64,000 nucleotides of DNA, taken from positions 123,067,900-123,131,899 of the forward strand of contig CM077158.1 in assembly GCA_039583875.1 (NCBI GenBank), in the 5' to 3' direction. The notes under the pieces are model-generated. The model did not search any database, was not told the DNA's origin, and worked only from the letters and a program-made list of their open reading frames with translations. This DNA comes from Platanthera guangdongensis (lineage: Eukaryota > Streptophyta > Magnoliopsida > Asparagales > Orchidaceae). The translations under genes and the position numbers were made by a program. Positions 8,538-21,079 of the stretch are shown one piece after another. Every line of letters starts with the position of its first letter. The stretch's first letter is position 1.

Positions 8538-11516
8538 TTATTCCTTCTCCTTGCTCTTTATAAGCTTAATTTCTCTATTAGGATTAAGAGCTTCTTTCTT
8601 TGATCTTCTGTCATCAGCTGCACCTAAAGAGGTTTGTTGTTTAGGCCTTGGTACCACAGCTTCAGGATGCAGCTCCATGTATCTCTCGGAATCAAAGAAT
8701 TTGCTTGAGGCATATCTTTCAAGTTCCTTCTTTCTTTGTTCAGACAGTGTAGTAATGCTGGAGGTGTCTCTGCCTTGCTCTCTGGCTTTCTTGATTTGAT
8801 CTAAGGCAGCTAATTCTTTCATTCTAGCAGTCCATGCAGTAGGGTTATTCTATGGATCCTCAAAGGGCACTGGAGGTTCACATCTGTTGGAAGGATTGTC
8901 TTGAGGAGCCCTGGATGAGACTACTTCTTTCAGCTTGTAGGGAAAAGGACCTGAAGTTGTATCTGATGAAGCTTGTCCTTCCCTAGAGTATGGATGTTGC
9001 CTTGAATAGCCTTTGGAGTAGACTTGGAATTCCCTTTAGCTTCCTCTATAACTTCCTCTTCTTGATTGAGAGCCTCTGGACTGGCTTTCTCTATATTGAG
9101 ATCTTGCATGAGGCTGATAGGGGGTTTGGCTTTTAGTAGAAGGATGAGTAGCTGAGCTTCCACCTGCACCTGCATCAGGAGGAGGTGGTGGAGGAGGATG
9201 AGGATGATGAAACTGAGAAGATCCTTTTTCATACTTCCTCTTCTTCTTCATAGCTTTTAGTTGGTTCTTGGAATACTACATCCAATGTTCAGTAATCGGG
9301 CAGTCATGAAAAATGTAGTAGGGAATGTCATTGGTGTCTTTCACTTTGGCTGGAGGCACCCTTTTCATAGATTTGCTCCTTGCCTTTCTTTCCCTGGCTA
9401 TAGTGGCAGAAGAATCATCAGAATCAGTCCTAAATTCATCACTTTCAGAGCTTTGCTCATCATATAAGGCATCAATCTTTTTCAGATAGTCTTTCTGAAG
9501 TTGGGTTGGAGCAGATGAGACAGCAGTTGTAGCAACAGCAGATACAGCTAAAACATTTTCAGATACAACAACATCAGCAGTTTCAGATATAATAGTTTCA
9601 GTAGCATCAATATCATTAGTAATAACATCAGCAATAACAGTAGGCTCAAAGTGATATGCCTCTGTCTGCATATCCTTAGAAACTGGAGCATCAGCAGCAT
9701 CAGAACAAATAGAAACATCAACAAAATTGTAAGCAGGAGTAGCAGCAGCATCACTGGAAACAAAAAGCTCAGCAGTATATAGGGAGGTTATGTAGGAGCT
9801 AATTAAGCTGGTATCACAGCTGGAGAAGGGCACAATATCCTTGGAGAGATCTTCTGAGGGCTGGACTGCATTACTCACTGGAAGACACCTGAAATACACT
9901 GAATCAAAATTTGATAATAAGGACCTGAGGTCCACTGAGAAGACTGCAACTGGTGGAGGTGTTGAAACTGGAGCTTGAGGTGAAGAGACAGCAGTAGCAG
10001 GGACTGAAGAAATGGCAGCAGCAGCAGCAGGCAATCTAACTTCATAAGGCATCTCCCCCTGCCTAGATTCAGAGAGCTGGATCAAGGCACCCAAAGGAAG
10101 GGATTGCCTGAGGAGGGAAGATGGAAGATAGCCATGGCAGAAAGGGCTGCAACTGACTGAATAAGTGAAGCTAAGGAGGTCTCCAATATAAGTGATAGAT
10201 TGGGAGCTAGCAGTTCATATAATTTGTCAGCTAGGGCTGGAAGATCTACATGCTCAACAGGGATGTGAGTAGAGGTAGAGACTGGAGGTGGAGCTACTGG
10301 TGATGGTGGTGGAGAGCTGGTGGATGGTAGAAGTGAAGGTTGAGGTGTGGGGATTGTGGAAATGGAGGACAGTGGAATGGAGATAGAAGGTGTGAATGAG
10401 GGTTGATCAATGATATCTTGTAGAAGTTGTTGATATGTTGTGGATGAGGAGGGTAGATCAGGAGGGGATGAGGGTGAGTCATCCATAAGGGAATCATCTA
10501 GAAGATTGAATGAGGGAATGGTGGATGATGTATCAATGTCTGGTTGAGGGTAGTGATATAATGGGTGGAAGATTTCTTCTATTATTTGAAGAGTTGGGAT
10601 TGGAGATGTAATTGATGTTGGAGATGGGCTGGTAAATAATGATGGTGGATGAGATTGGAATGGTGGAGGGTACTGGTGGAGATGGAATGAGGGTTGGAGG
10701 AGGAGAAGAAGCAGCAGGCAAGTCATCTGCAGGGGCAGAGACTTGAGGGGAAGAGACTATGACAGTCCTTGTTCCTGAAGTTGTGCTTGCAGAAGGCCTG
10801 CTGGGCTTCACTATCTGCCTGTCCCATTTGCCAAAGAGGGCACAGGACAGCCTCTTTGAAGCATTAATATGCATCCCAGAGGAGACTAGCAGGGCAGGGC
10901 ATCTGTTATGGAGAAACAACCCTAGAATCCTTCCAAAATTTACAAAGTTCTTATTTATTTTCCTCTTGATCAGATCAAAGAAGACTTCTCCCCAGTGTAA
11001 CTGTTTCTTATCCACAATGGCACCCATCAAGCACAGCTGATACCTAGAGATAGTATCATGTGCTGAATGCTTGGCGAGCAGAACCTTTCCTACTACATCA
11101 GATAAGAACCTGTATTCCACAGCTAGGTTCTTCTTCAGCAGTTTGCTAGGGTTAGCATCAGAGTGACCCATTCTTGCAAGTAAATCAGAAAATTCCTCTC
11201 CAGATAACTCAGCAGAATCTCTTCTAGAACTTAATTCAAAAACCTCTGTCAGAATAGCAGGAGTCAAAGGTACCTGGGTTCCAGAAATTGAACCAACCAC
11301 TGTGTTTTGGTCCTGGTTGTGGGCAGTATAGACCCACTCCTTAATCTCATCAGCAGCTAATTTGATTCTGGTAGACATGATGGTAACAAGCTTCTGCTCT
11401 TTGAACAGTTCCAGAATGTCCTGAAAAATTTGATCACTGGTGCTGAAGGACTCCATGTCTATATCAAATCTGGCATCGAATTTCATTGCGGCTAGAACAG
11501 CAACAGAGACGGCCAT
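8538..11516 (-). pseudogene. ORF3 of element B, frameshifted
   Basis: This extra ORF lies between pol and the 3' LTR, the position of the so-called env-like ORF of Sireviruses. The frame starts at ATG 11516-11514 and is broken by at least two frameshifts (about 10.6-10.7 kb and 10.09 kb) and later stops. Three blocks match ORF3 of D: an N-terminal helical domain of about 240 residues (MKFD...D.ESF, EFSDLL, SKLLKK, FGRILG, ASKRL); a middle motif DALYD..SESD...PYYI; and a C-terminal block with HPEAVVPR. Between them are long Pro/Ser/Ala-rich stretches. The N-terminal domain resembles the 'putative plant transposon protein' family. I see no signal peptide or clear membrane segment, so an envelope role is not supported. 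Function unknown. Confidence 0.8.
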
Positions 11517-11522
11517 AGTCAC

Positions 11523-11524
11523 CT
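11523..11524 (-). other. Candidate 3' splice acceptor before ORF3 of B
   Basis: The minus strand reads TTGATTTTTGCAG just 7 bases before the ORF3 ATG. Element D has an equivalent TTTTTCTTGCAG at the same place. Inferred to allow a spliced ORF3 message; no transcript evidence. Confidence 0.45.
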
Positions 11525-11654
11525 GCAAAAATCAACAACCAAAACGACCAAGTGTAGAGATGTTTGGAGGGAAAGAGAATTTTTGCAGAGAGATTGAAAG
11601 AGCAAAAGGAGAACGACGACCGAAAAATGAATTTTATATTAGGGTTCGATGCAG

Positions 11655-11935
11655 AAAAGGAAAGATCGTTGAACTCAGTTCGACGATCGGGGATTCTAAA
11701 GGAATCTGAAAGGTCTTCAATATCGTCGATCTCCGTTCGACGATATTGGAGAGCGTCGAGCTTCGTTCGACGATAGTTCAGAGAACAAAATCGTCGAGCG
11801 CCATTCGACGATCGCTGACCTGAAAGATAGTTGAGCACTATCTGAGAAGCGCTGAACTCAGGTCGACGATTTTGGAAAACGTCGATCTCCGTTCGACGAT
11901 CTGGGGAAAAATCGTCGAGCGCAGTTCAGAGACCA
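11655..11935. repeat. TCGACGAT palindrome array in pol-ORF3 spacer of B
   Basis: Repeated TTCGACGAT and ATCGTCGAG words spaced 15-40 bases apart fill most of the spacer between pol (ends 12019) and ORF3 (starts 11516). Element D has a related array in the same spacer. Confidence 0.85.
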
Positions 11936-12018
11936 GAAATACACTCTAGACACTTAGAAAAATCAAGATGTTTGCCTAGTCTTGGTCAATTTTTAAAGTT
12001 TTAAAATCTTGGGTATTA

Positions 12019-15000
12019 TTATAGACTTCCTCCATCTAACATTCCTAACTGATTTAGGAAGAAGGTGTGTTTCTCTTCATCCAAGGGTTTGGTGAAAATA
12101 TCTCCCCTTTGCAAATCAGTTGGGATATATTGAAGTTCAATTTTATTCTTCTCAACATTATCCCTTAAAAAGTGATGCCTAATTTCTATGTGTTTTGTCC
12201 TACTATGGAGGACTGGATTTTGAGCTATAGAGATAGCATTGGTGTTATCAAAAAATATTTTTGACTTCTCTAAGTTGTAGCCATAGTCTAGGAGTTGGTT
12301 TTGAATCCACAATATTTATGAACAACAACTGTCTGCAGCCATATATTCAGCTTCAGCAGTTGAAATTGACACAGAAGTTTGTTTCTTGCAAAACCAAGAG
12401 ACAAAGTCTGTCACCAAGGAACTGACAAGTTCCACTGGTGCTTTTCCTGTCAATTCTGCATCCAGCATAATCAGCATCAGAAAATCCAGTTATGTCAAAT
12501 GCTGAATCTTTTGGATACCAGAGACCTAGATTTGGAAAACTTTTAACATACCTGAGAATCCTTTTTACTAATGTTAGGTGTGACTCTCTAGGGCTTACTT
12601 GGAATCTAGCACATATGCATGTAGCAAACATTATGTCTGGCCTACTAGCTGTAAGGTACAGTAAAGAGCCAATCATTGCTCTATATGTTGTCTGATCAAC
12701 AGGTTTCTCATGTTCATCAGCATCCAATACAGCATTAGTAGGCACAGGTGTTTTCATGCAAGATGCTTCAGACATACCAAATTTCTTGACCAATTCATTT
12801 GCATACTTGGTTTGAGAAATAAAGATGCCTTCAACATGTTGTTTGACTTGCAATCCTAGAAAGAAGGATAGCTCACCCATGCTACTAATTTCAAATTTAG
12901 AATGCATTAGGTTGGAAAACCTTCTGCACAAATTTGAATCAGTAGAGCCAAAAATAATATCATCTACATAAATCTGTACTAGTAGGGTATGGGACTTATG
13001 GGTTCTAATGAAAAGAGTTTGGTCTACTCTACCCCTTATAAATTCATTTTCCAGAAGGAAGCATGCTATGGTCTCATACCATGCTCTAAGAGCTTGCTTG
13101 AGACCATATAATACTTTGTTCAATTTAAAAACATAATCAGGATAAGTTGGAGAGATAAAACCTGGAGGTTGTCTGACATAGACTTCTTCTTTGATGTCTC
13201 CATTTAGAAATGCACTTTTTACATCCATCTGATATACCTTGAAGCCTTTGTGTGCTGCATAAGCTAAGAAGATTCTGATGGCTTCCAATCTGGCAACTGG
13301 TACAAAAGTCTGATCATAGTCTATGCCTTCTTCTTGTGAGTATCCTTGAGCAACTAGCCTTGCCTTGTTCCTTACAATTACTCCTTGATCATCCAATTTG
13401 TTTCTGAACACCCACTTTGTTCCAACAATGGAGTGATCCTTATGCTTTGGCACTAGTTCCCAAACTTTATTCCTTTCAAATTAATGCAACTCTTCTTGTA
13501 TTGTCATGATCCAGTGTGGATCTTGCTCTGCATCTTGAATGGATTGAGGTTCAATTTGAGATAGGAAGCAAGTGTGCAACAGGTTTTGGTTGACCTGATT
13601 TCTGGTTTGCACACCAGCTGAGATGTCTCCAATTACTTGGGAAATTGGATGGTCTCTTGATGTTACTAAATCAACAGGGGTGTTGATTGTTCACCAACCT
13701 GTGTTATTGTTTCCTCTTGTGGTACAACAACTGGCTCTTCAAGTTGTTTCTCTTCAATATGTTGAATGCTTTCTTCATCTTCACTGCTTCCTCTTTTTGA
13801 GTAACCTGTAACCTGTTCAAATCTTCAGCAAGAGAATGTACCTGCAAAGGTTCTATGGTAGAAGTGTTCTTCTCCTTGAAAGACATGTTAGATTCATCAA
13901 ATGATATGTGAACAGATTCTTCAATTTTAAGAGATGATTTATTATAAACTCTATAAGCCTTTCTGATCATGGAGTATCCAAGAAACACTCCTTCATCAGC
14001 TTTAGCTTGAAATTTTGCTAAATATCTCTTGTCATTATTATGTATATAACAAATACAGCCAAAAAATCTAAAATAATCAACTTTAGGTTTCTTCCCTTTG
14101 AGTAATTCATAGGGAGTCTTTCCCTTTAGTTTATGTATTAAACTTCTGTTCAGCACATAGTTGGAGGTGTTCACTGCCTCTGCCCAAAAAGATAGAGGAA
14201 GGTGAGCATCTGACAACAATGTAGTGGCAGATTCAATAAGGGTTCTATTTTTCCTTTCAGCTACCCCATTTTGTTGAGGAGTTCTAGGAGCTGAGAAAGT
14301 ATGCCTGATCGCTTCACTCTGACAGAACTCTTGCATAAGAAGAGAATCAAACTCTATCCCATGATCACTTCTGATCAGGGCAATGTGAGTATTGAACTCA
14401 ATCTGTATGCATTTGAGAAACTCTGTCAAATACTTAAAGTTATCAGACTTCTTCCTCAGAAAGAACACCCATGTGAATCTAGAGAAGTCATCTACAACTA
14501 CTAAAGTGTAAGATTTCCCTCCTAGGCTTTGTACTGTAATGGGTCCAAAAAGATCCATGTGTAACAGATACAAGATCCTAGGTGAATCACTCTTATTAAG
14601 TGACTTGAAACTGTTTTTAGTTTGCTTGCCTATTTGACAAGACCTGCAGAGTCCTTCCTTCTTGTAGGGTCCAGAAGGTAGTCCTCTAACAAGGTTGTCC
14701 TTGGATAGCCTAGCAATGGTTCTAAGGTTTAAATGTCCTAGTCTCTTATGCCATAAAACATTAGATCTACAAACAGAATTAAACAGGCAAATGTCCACAT
14801 CTGTTGAAAGAAAATCTACTAAGTAGATGTTACCTTTCCTTTTACCTGTCAACACAGTTGTGTTGTCCTCTGACTTGATCTTGCATGAAACTTTGCTGAA
14901 AGTTACCTGGTAGCTTTCATCACATAGCTGACTGATGCTTATCAAATTGTGCTTCAGTCCTTCCACATAGGCTACCTTCTTGAATGTTACTGTCCCAATC

Positions 15001-15167
15001 TGGACTGCACCATATCCTTTAGTTTGTCCAGAGTTTGAATCACCAAATATGACTTTGGGTCCAAGCTTGGCTTTAAAGGATGTGAGGTTGTCCTTGTTTC
15101 CTGTCATGTGCTTCGAGCACCCACTATCCAAATACCATTGTTGGTTTGATGTTGGATAGGTCTTCAC
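12019..15167 (-). pseudogene. pol of element B (PR-IN-RT-RNase H), with frameshifts
   Basis: Read leftward from 15167: aspartic protease ([12 protein letters not shown]), GAG-pre-integrase (WHKRLGHLN), zinc finger C..C (CRSCQIGK), integrase core with HMDLFGP, RSDHG and [12 protein letters not shown] (catalytic D, D, E), RT starting near WVFRNKLDD with active site YVDDIIFGS near 12960, and RNase H with DADYAGC and EYMAA. Frames break at about 13.75 kb (between integrase and RT), near 13.48 kb, and near 12.38 kb in RNase H. Catalytic motifs survive, so decay is moderate. It ends with KPLDEEKHTFF...MLDGGSL, which matches the end of F pol. Confidence 0.92.
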
Positions 15168-15207
15168 CTGCACATAAAACAATTCACTTGTTTTTGACCC
15201 AGTTTAC
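15168..15207 (-). other. Conserved 40-nt GT...AG segment at gag-pol frame change (B)
   Basis: The minus strand reads GTAAACTGGG...TTTATGTGCAG. It contains an in-frame TGA in the gag frame, and the pol frame resumes one base out of phase. Removing exactly 40 bases would put PK next to VKTYP in one frame. The same 40-base segment occurs in D and F. It is shorter than normal plant introns, so splicing is a hypothesis. Confidence 0.5.
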
Positions 15208-17199
15208 CTTAGGCCTAGGTTGATAACCTTTAAATTCAGAAATAAAAGACATCCCAGGTTGACTCTTATAACCTTCAGGATGATATCTCCTTGGAGGTAT
15301 TATCCATTCAGTGTAAGGGTTAAAGCTTTGGGATGAAGGACCCCTAGGATTGGATTTTGATTTGCCCTTGAAAGGATTTCCAGAGCTCTGATCTCTGTTC
15401 GACGATCGTGGAGCTGCATTCGACGATCTTGGGTCAGATCGTCGAGCTCCGTTCGACGGTCAACTAGGGCAGAGTTCAGAAGTTAGAGAGCGTCGACCTG
15501 AGTTCGACGATTTTGCCTGAGATCGTCGATCTATGTTCGGCGATCGTCGAGCTCCATTCGACGATTTCTGCTGGAACTTGGTTTTCTTAGGCAGATCAGA
15601 ATTTTTCCTAGCTACCTCTACAACTCCCTTCCCTTTATCAGAAATGAACTTGATTGGGGTTGTTAAAACTATAGGTTGGCTGGATGAAGCACCCAAGCCC
15701 AGTGTACTATTAAATCTGGAGTTCACTGTGCTTGTGATGTCCATCAACTTGATACTTCTCCCATTACGGGATTCTTCAAGCTTCTTGGCCTCAGATAGCT
15801 CACCTTTCAGTGAAGCTATCTGCTCCCTACAGCACTCCAACTCCTCAGAGAGTTTGAGGTTTTCTGACTTTAAGATACTATGTTCAGATAATTGATTTTT
15901 GAGAGAAATAATTTCCTTCTCAGATTTTAGTAAGTCTAAACACAGTGCTTTAAACTCAGACTTAAAGTCCTCTGAATTGAAATCAAAAGAGCTAATTACC
16001 TGGTCCTCTTCAAGTTGAGTCTCTGAGTCTGACTCTGACTCTTCTTCATGAGAATTATGTTGAGAGGCATTGATTGCCATCATGCAGAACTCCTTCTCTT
16101 TAGCATCATCTTCATCATCACTGGAGCTGGATGAAGCTTCTGACTCCTCTTCAGTTTCACTCTAGGATTCAGCAACAAATCCCTTCCTTGTGTGTTTGTT
16201 CTTACTTGAGGACGGTTTGCCATTGCCATTTTTCTTGAAGTCTTTGTCCTTTCTTCTTTCTTTCTTGTCCCTTCTGTCCTTGTTTTTGTTCTCTGGACAG
16301 TCAGGAACAATGTGCCCTGGTTTCCTGCAACCAAAGCAAACAATTTCTTTATTATTTGACTTATCATAGCTTGGCTTATCATGCTCCTTGTATGATCTCT
16401 GTCTGAAGTCCTTTCTGGCCATCTTGTAAAATCTTTTGGCCAATAGACTAAGCAGCTCATCATTGCCTGTGACTTTGTCTTCAGGCTGATCTTCAGTTGC
16501 TTTGAAGGCTATTATCTTTTCTTTCCTTATGGCTGGTGAGGCAGCCTTCTGCTCTTCTTCTCTGTTCTTAATAAGCAGCTCATAAGATTTGAGCTTGCCT
16601 AAGAGAGCTTCTGTGGTGATCTCATTCAGACTTCTGGCATCCTTGATTGGCCAGATCCTTGAGTCCCAAGTGCTTGGGAAGCACATTAGGATTTTGTCAT
16701 TAAGTTCAGTCAGTGAGATCTCCTTATCTAGAGTCTTTAGTTCATTGACTATCAAACTGAGTCTAGTGTACATATCTCCAACTGACTCAGCTTCTCCCTT
16801 CTTGAAATTCTCATATTGGGATATGAGGTGGGATCTCCTGTCCTTTCTTTCATCAGCTGATCCTGAGACTATTTCAGTGCGCTTATCCCAGATTTCCTTT
16901 GCTGAATTACATTCAGCCACTTTTTGGAATATGTCATCAGACATAGTCTGGGCTAAGATGTTCATAGCCTTTGCATCTGCTACCTTCCACTTCTTGATGT
17001 CAGCATCTGTTCCTGATGGAGGTGGAACAGCATTTGTACTTGTGTTCTCTGGAGGTCTTGGACAAACTATCAACAAAGAATTAAAAATGTCCTCGTCAAT
17101 AGAATTCATGTATAATCTAATCCTTGCTTTCCAAAGTGCAAACTTAGACAGATTGCACACTAGAGGTCTGTTGCTAGCATAATCTTTGTTTTGGGCCAT
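15208..17199 (-). pseudogene. gag of element B with nonsense codons
   Basis: The frame starts at the MAQNKDYA ATG (17199). A UBN2-type capsid region (LWKARIRLYM, WKVADAKAMNIL, DIFQKVAECNSAKEIW) covers about residues 10-250, followed by a CCHC knuckle (CFGCRKPGHIVPDC). It then continues in the same frame through a TAG (16162) into an acidic, coiled-coil-like tail (SESDSETQ, LKSENLKLSEELECC), and a Ser/Arg-rich linker encoded by the palindrome array. It is stopped again by TGA near 15460. The TAG site is also TAG in F but TGG (Trp) in D. A capsid-like Gag packages the element RNA. Confidence 0.88.
15395..15565. repeat. Palindrome array inside the gag-protease linker of B
   Basis: TCGTCGAGCTCC/GTTCGACGA words lie inside the reading frame and are translated as SSNGARRSP-like peptide. 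D (29608-29795) and F (49231-49405) carry the same thing at the same place. Confidence 0.88.
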
Positions 17200-17312
17200 G
17201 ATTTGTGAAGAAATAATCTAATAACAAAATCAAAGAAAAATAGATCTAACTAGGGATCTTTGGGTTCAGGTGTTAGCCTGTGCAACCACCAAGGTGTGGT
17301 ATGTTTAACCAA

Positions 17313-17328
17313 CCTGGCTCTAATACCA
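17313..17328 (-). other. Primer binding site of element B
   Basis: The minus strand reads TGGTATTAGAGCCAGG, a one- or two-base variant of the tRNA-iMet site, 2 bases from the LTR end. Confidence 0.88.
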
Positions 17329-17483
17329 ATTGAAAGTGCAGCTAGATCTGATATATTCTAGAGGGGGGTGAATAGAGTATGGTGCTTAAAAACTTTTTAC
17401 AACAGTTGTTGTAATCTGAGTGAACAGGGAAGCAAATAGTAAATCTAAACACAGCAGCTATCTAATCACAATCTACAAAAGAA

Positions 17484-17568
17484 CTAATCACAGATCCTAA
17501 CTAATCACAGATCCTAACTAATCACAGATCCTAACTAATCACAGATCCTAACTAATCACAGATCACAG
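17484..17568. repeat. 17-base tandem repeat, about 5 units
   Basis: CTAATCACAGATCCTAA is repeated about five times head to tail in the B LTR. The corresponding part of the F LTR lacks it, so it expanded after the two copies diverged. Confidence 0.9.
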
Positions 17569-18554
17569 CCAGAAACAAAAATAAAGATAAGCAAGCCAGA
17601 AGACACAAGGAGCTATAGTGGTTCCCCTAAACTTGTGTACATCCACTCTTCTACCACCCTAGGTAGGAATCCACTGCAGGATGAGTTGATCAGGTGTCCT
17701 GGGCACCAATGAGCTTTTGATAAGGTGCTCAAAAACCAAATCAGATTTTTTGATCAGGTTTCTTGCCACCAATGAGCTTTTGATAAGGTGATCAAAAACC
17801 AAACACAAACTTTTGAAGGGAGTTTGAAAAACCCTTTACAGAGATGGGGATGAGAGAGTGATGGAAGTCTTCTCTTTCTCAGAGCAGCTGAGAAGACTAA
17901 GTGGATATGATGTTGTCAAAGCTCCCCCTGAGATCTGTAGTTGATCAGGAAATGAAGCTTTGTTGTAGGGTGATAGGTCTTTCAGAGATTGATCTCCAGC
18001 AATTGATGATTTCAGCAACAGCTGAAATATGAGGTGTCTGGATTCTTGAATGATGATGGCCTTGAACACTTGAATCAAAAGAGATCTGAAGATTTCAGTT
18101 AGTTGATCTCCTTGGTTGTGTGTTCTTGTATGAGTTCTTTTTGAGACAGAGGATGTCTACAGCTTTCTTTCTTTTTCTCTTGAGAGATTGTTGTTGAGAA
18201 AGATGTTATTCCACAGAAAAATTGTAGCAGAGAGTCTTTTTCTCTTCTTCTTCTTGTTCACTCTCTTCTTGTTCTTGTGTCTACTGAGAGATTCAAAAAT
18301 CTTGTCTTTTATTCCTTTTTGCTGAATAAAAGTGATCCTCTGTGAAGAATAGCTGTTAGCCTGTCATTAAATGACTTCCTTAATTGCAATTGTCTTCTAG
18401 GGGAAAGTCCAAAGAAACATTCCTTGATAATCCCTTGAAACTTGGTTCAGAATAAATGAAAACGGCTACAAGATCTTCTGAATTAATTGCTGACAATAAC
18501 TCCTTAACTGTTCTGAATTTGAATCTTGAAAATCATTTAACTTCTTCAGAAAAA

Positions 18555-18840
18555 TGTCGAACTGAGCTCTACTATCGTCGAACTGAGCTCAGCGATTTGG
18601 ACTTATACAGCAACAGAGATCGTCGATCTGAGCTCAACTATCGTCGAACTGAGCTCAGAGATAGAGAATCAATACTGGAGTCAAGATCGTCGAACTGAGC
18701 TCGAAGATCGTCGAAGGGAGTTCGACGATTTGTTGAAGTTGAGCTCAGCGATCGTCGAATAGAGTTCGACGATCCGTCGAAGTGAGCTCAACGATCGTTG
18801 ATTGGTGTTCGACGATTCGTCGTACTGAGCTCGACGAAAT
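18555..18840. repeat. TCGTCGA / GAGCTCGACGA array in B right LTR
   Basis: About a dozen ATCGTCGAACTGAGCTC and GTTCGACGAT words. The matching part of the truncated left LTR (8000-8210) is nearly identical, which supports their origin as paired LTRs. Confidence 0.92.
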
Positions 18841-19012
18841 GACTTAGTCTCCAAACTGAAAAACCTTGGTCTTGAGGGCAGCTTCCAAACCTAACTACTA
18901 ACCCTTAGACTCATTTCTAATTGACCTTTAGTTCTATACAATGAGGTCAAAAACAGGTTTCCTAAAGACATAGTGATCCTGAACCAAATTAGTAATAGGG
19001 TGTTCCAATAGA

Positions 19013-20655
19013 TTGCCTCCAGCTACCAGGTATATAAGGGACCATCCAGTTCACCAAATCATTGGTGATGCACATCATGGGGTCCAGACCAGAAGCAGGA
19101 GCATGAATATAGCTCTCTACTCAAGCTTCCTGTCTCAAGAAGAGCCAAAGAAGTTTGAAGAAGTAATCAAGGACCAGTTCTGGATTGGAGCAATACAAGA
19201 AGAACTTGAACAATTCAAGAGATGTAAGGTCTGGAAGTTGGTCCCCAGACCTCAAGGACAAAATTTCAGAGGGACTAAGTGGATCTACAGGAAAAAGTTG
19301 GATCAAGATGGAATTATTGTCAAAAATAAGGCTAGACTGGTGGCTAAAGGCGACAGACAAGAAGAGGGCATAGACTTTGACTAGACCTTTTCCCTAGTAG
19401 CCAGACTAGAAGCTATAAAGATCTTCATTGCATTTGCTTCCCATCAGGGATTCAGAGTCTACCAGATGGATGTCAAATCAACATTCCTGAATGGGGACCT
19501 CAAAGAGGAAGTATATGTGGTTCAGCCACCAGGTTTTGTAGATCCTAACTCTCCTAATTTTGTGTAAAAGCTTAGGAAAGCTCTATATGGGCTAAAGCAA
19601 GCCCCTATGGCTTGATTTGAAACCTTGTCCAGCTTCCTTATTGAGATCAAATTCTCAAGGAGGAAGATAGACAAGACCCTATTTCTATGGGAATCAAAGG
19701 GCAAGCTTATCCTAGTCCAAATATATATCGATGACATTATCTTTGGATCTACTGATGACAACCTTTGTAGGAAGTTTGCTAAACTTATGAAAGGGAAGTT
19801 TGAAATGAGCAGCATGGGTGAGCTCAAATTCTTCTTGGGACTAAAAGTAAGAGAGACTGATGATGGCTTGTCCATATCCCAATCCAAGTTCATCAGAGAG
19901 CTAATAAAAAAGTATGGTATGGAGAATGCCTCCACCATGAGAACTCCCATGGGATCAAGTATGCCTATAGGCAAAGATGAGGCAGGAAATCATGTTGATG
20001 AGTCTTTGTAAAGATGGATAATTGGCTCTGTTCTATACCTGACTGCTAGTTGGCCTGACATTATGTTTGTCACATATATCTGTGCTAGGTATCAGGCATG
20101 CCCTAAATAATCTCACTACTCTGCTGCAAAGATAATCTTGTGGTATCTTAAGGGCACACCAGATATTGGCCTATAGTACCCTAGAAATAGGAATTTTGAT
20201 CTAATAGGATTTTTAGATGCAGATTTTGCAGGTTGCAAGGAAGACAGGAAAAGCACTACTGGAACCTGTCAATTCATAGGAAGAAGACAAATTTCTTGGT
20301 GCAGCAAGAATAAAACTAGTGTGGTTATATCCACTGCTGAGTCAGAATATATATCAGCAGGCAGTGTTGTGGATCCAACATCAGCTCCACGATTACAACC
20401 AGTAGGTAAGTAGAGCTCCTCTTTACTGTGATTCTACAAGTGCTACTTTTATTGTTATGAATCTTGTCTCACATAGCAGGACTAAGCATATAGAAATAAG
20501 ATATCATTTTATCAGGGAATATTTGGAAAAGGAAGACATCAGTCTTGAGTTTGTCCCCACAGACAAGCAAGTGGCTTATATCTTTACTAAGCCGTAAGAT
20601 GAAACAAAGTTCAACACCCTCAAATTTGAGTAGGGTATGCTGAACTTGGCATAGC
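19013..20655 (+). pseudogene. RT and RNase H remnant of element C
   Basis: A copia RT is recognisable across one main frame with many stops: [49 protein letters not shown], active site [10 protein letters not shown] (near 19727), FFLGLKV, then RNase H with DADFAGCKEDRKSTTG, ISWCSKNK, TAESEY, SRTKHIEI and FTKP. Stops include TAG in place of Gln in the DQTF motif and TAA at KLRK. It begins abruptly at the B LTR edge, so the first half of pol is gone. Clearly a dead copy, older looking than B or D. Confidence 0.9.
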
Positions 20656-21079
20656 TTTAGGCACTCCCTTTTCAATTTTTTATTTGTAGGTATGGTTCCT
20701 ATTGCTGGACATATAAACTCCCCAGTAGTATCAGTTCACTGATAATTGTACTGGGGGGGGTAAGCTACTCTGGATAGAAGAAAGAAGGTCAACTAATGGG
20801 GAGGCCAGCCTCCATTTGCCTATTCTGCAGAAGTAAAAAACGGGGAGAGAAGAGAGAATGTCCTAGCAAGGGGGAGTCATAGCAAGTGGGAGAGATGGCA
20901 AAGGGGAAAGAAAGTTATCTGGCACTCAAGGTAGGACAAACACCTTGCAGTAAAACACGGGGAGTAAGTAAATTAGATACACTTATTTATAGCTTATCAA
21001 AATTTCCATACTTATTTCTTTTGCTGTATAGGTTTTGTGTGCCATTGACCAAGGACATCAATGAGGTTTTGACTTTTTC
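20656..21079 (+). other. Purine-rich 3' untranslated region of element C
   Basis: No frame. It holds at least six separate G-rich purine tracts (for example CTGGGGGGGG, AACGGGGAGAG, AAGGGGGAG, AGTGGGAGAG, ACGGGGAGT). Multiple polypurine tracts upstream of the 3' LTR are a known Sirevirus trait, which supports a Sirevirus-like assignment. Confidence 0.6.

Larger units (their letters stand above)
8000..19010 (-). mobile_element. Sirevirus-like Ty1/copia 'element B' with ORF3
   Basis: In minus-strand order: 5' LTR (17331-19010), primer site, gag, a 40-nt frame-change segment, pol, a spacer with palindromes, ORF3, a polypurine tract (8383-8396) and the first 382 bases of the 3' LTR. It belongs to the same family as F (LTR start TGTTGGAACACCC in both). 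The 3' LTR is cut at 8000 where gypsy LTR sequence starts, so a deletion has removed the LTR end and flanking DNA. The right end abuts a copia pol (element C) into which B presumably inserted. Confidence 0.9.
17331..19010 (-). repeat. 5' LTR of element B (1680 bp)
   Basis: Bounded by TGAAAGTGC (plus reading) at 17331 beside the primer site and by GTTCCAATA at 19010. The expected end is CCAACA, so one base has changed. It holds a 17-base tandem repeat (17484-17568), an AT-rich TATA-like stretch near 18303-18318 and a TCGTCGA array (18555-18840). Confidence 0.9.

Noticed and set aside
8930..9251. His/Pro-rich small frames on the minus strand
   Set aside because: They are out-of-frame pieces of the frameshifted ORF3 (Pro-rich region), not separate genes.
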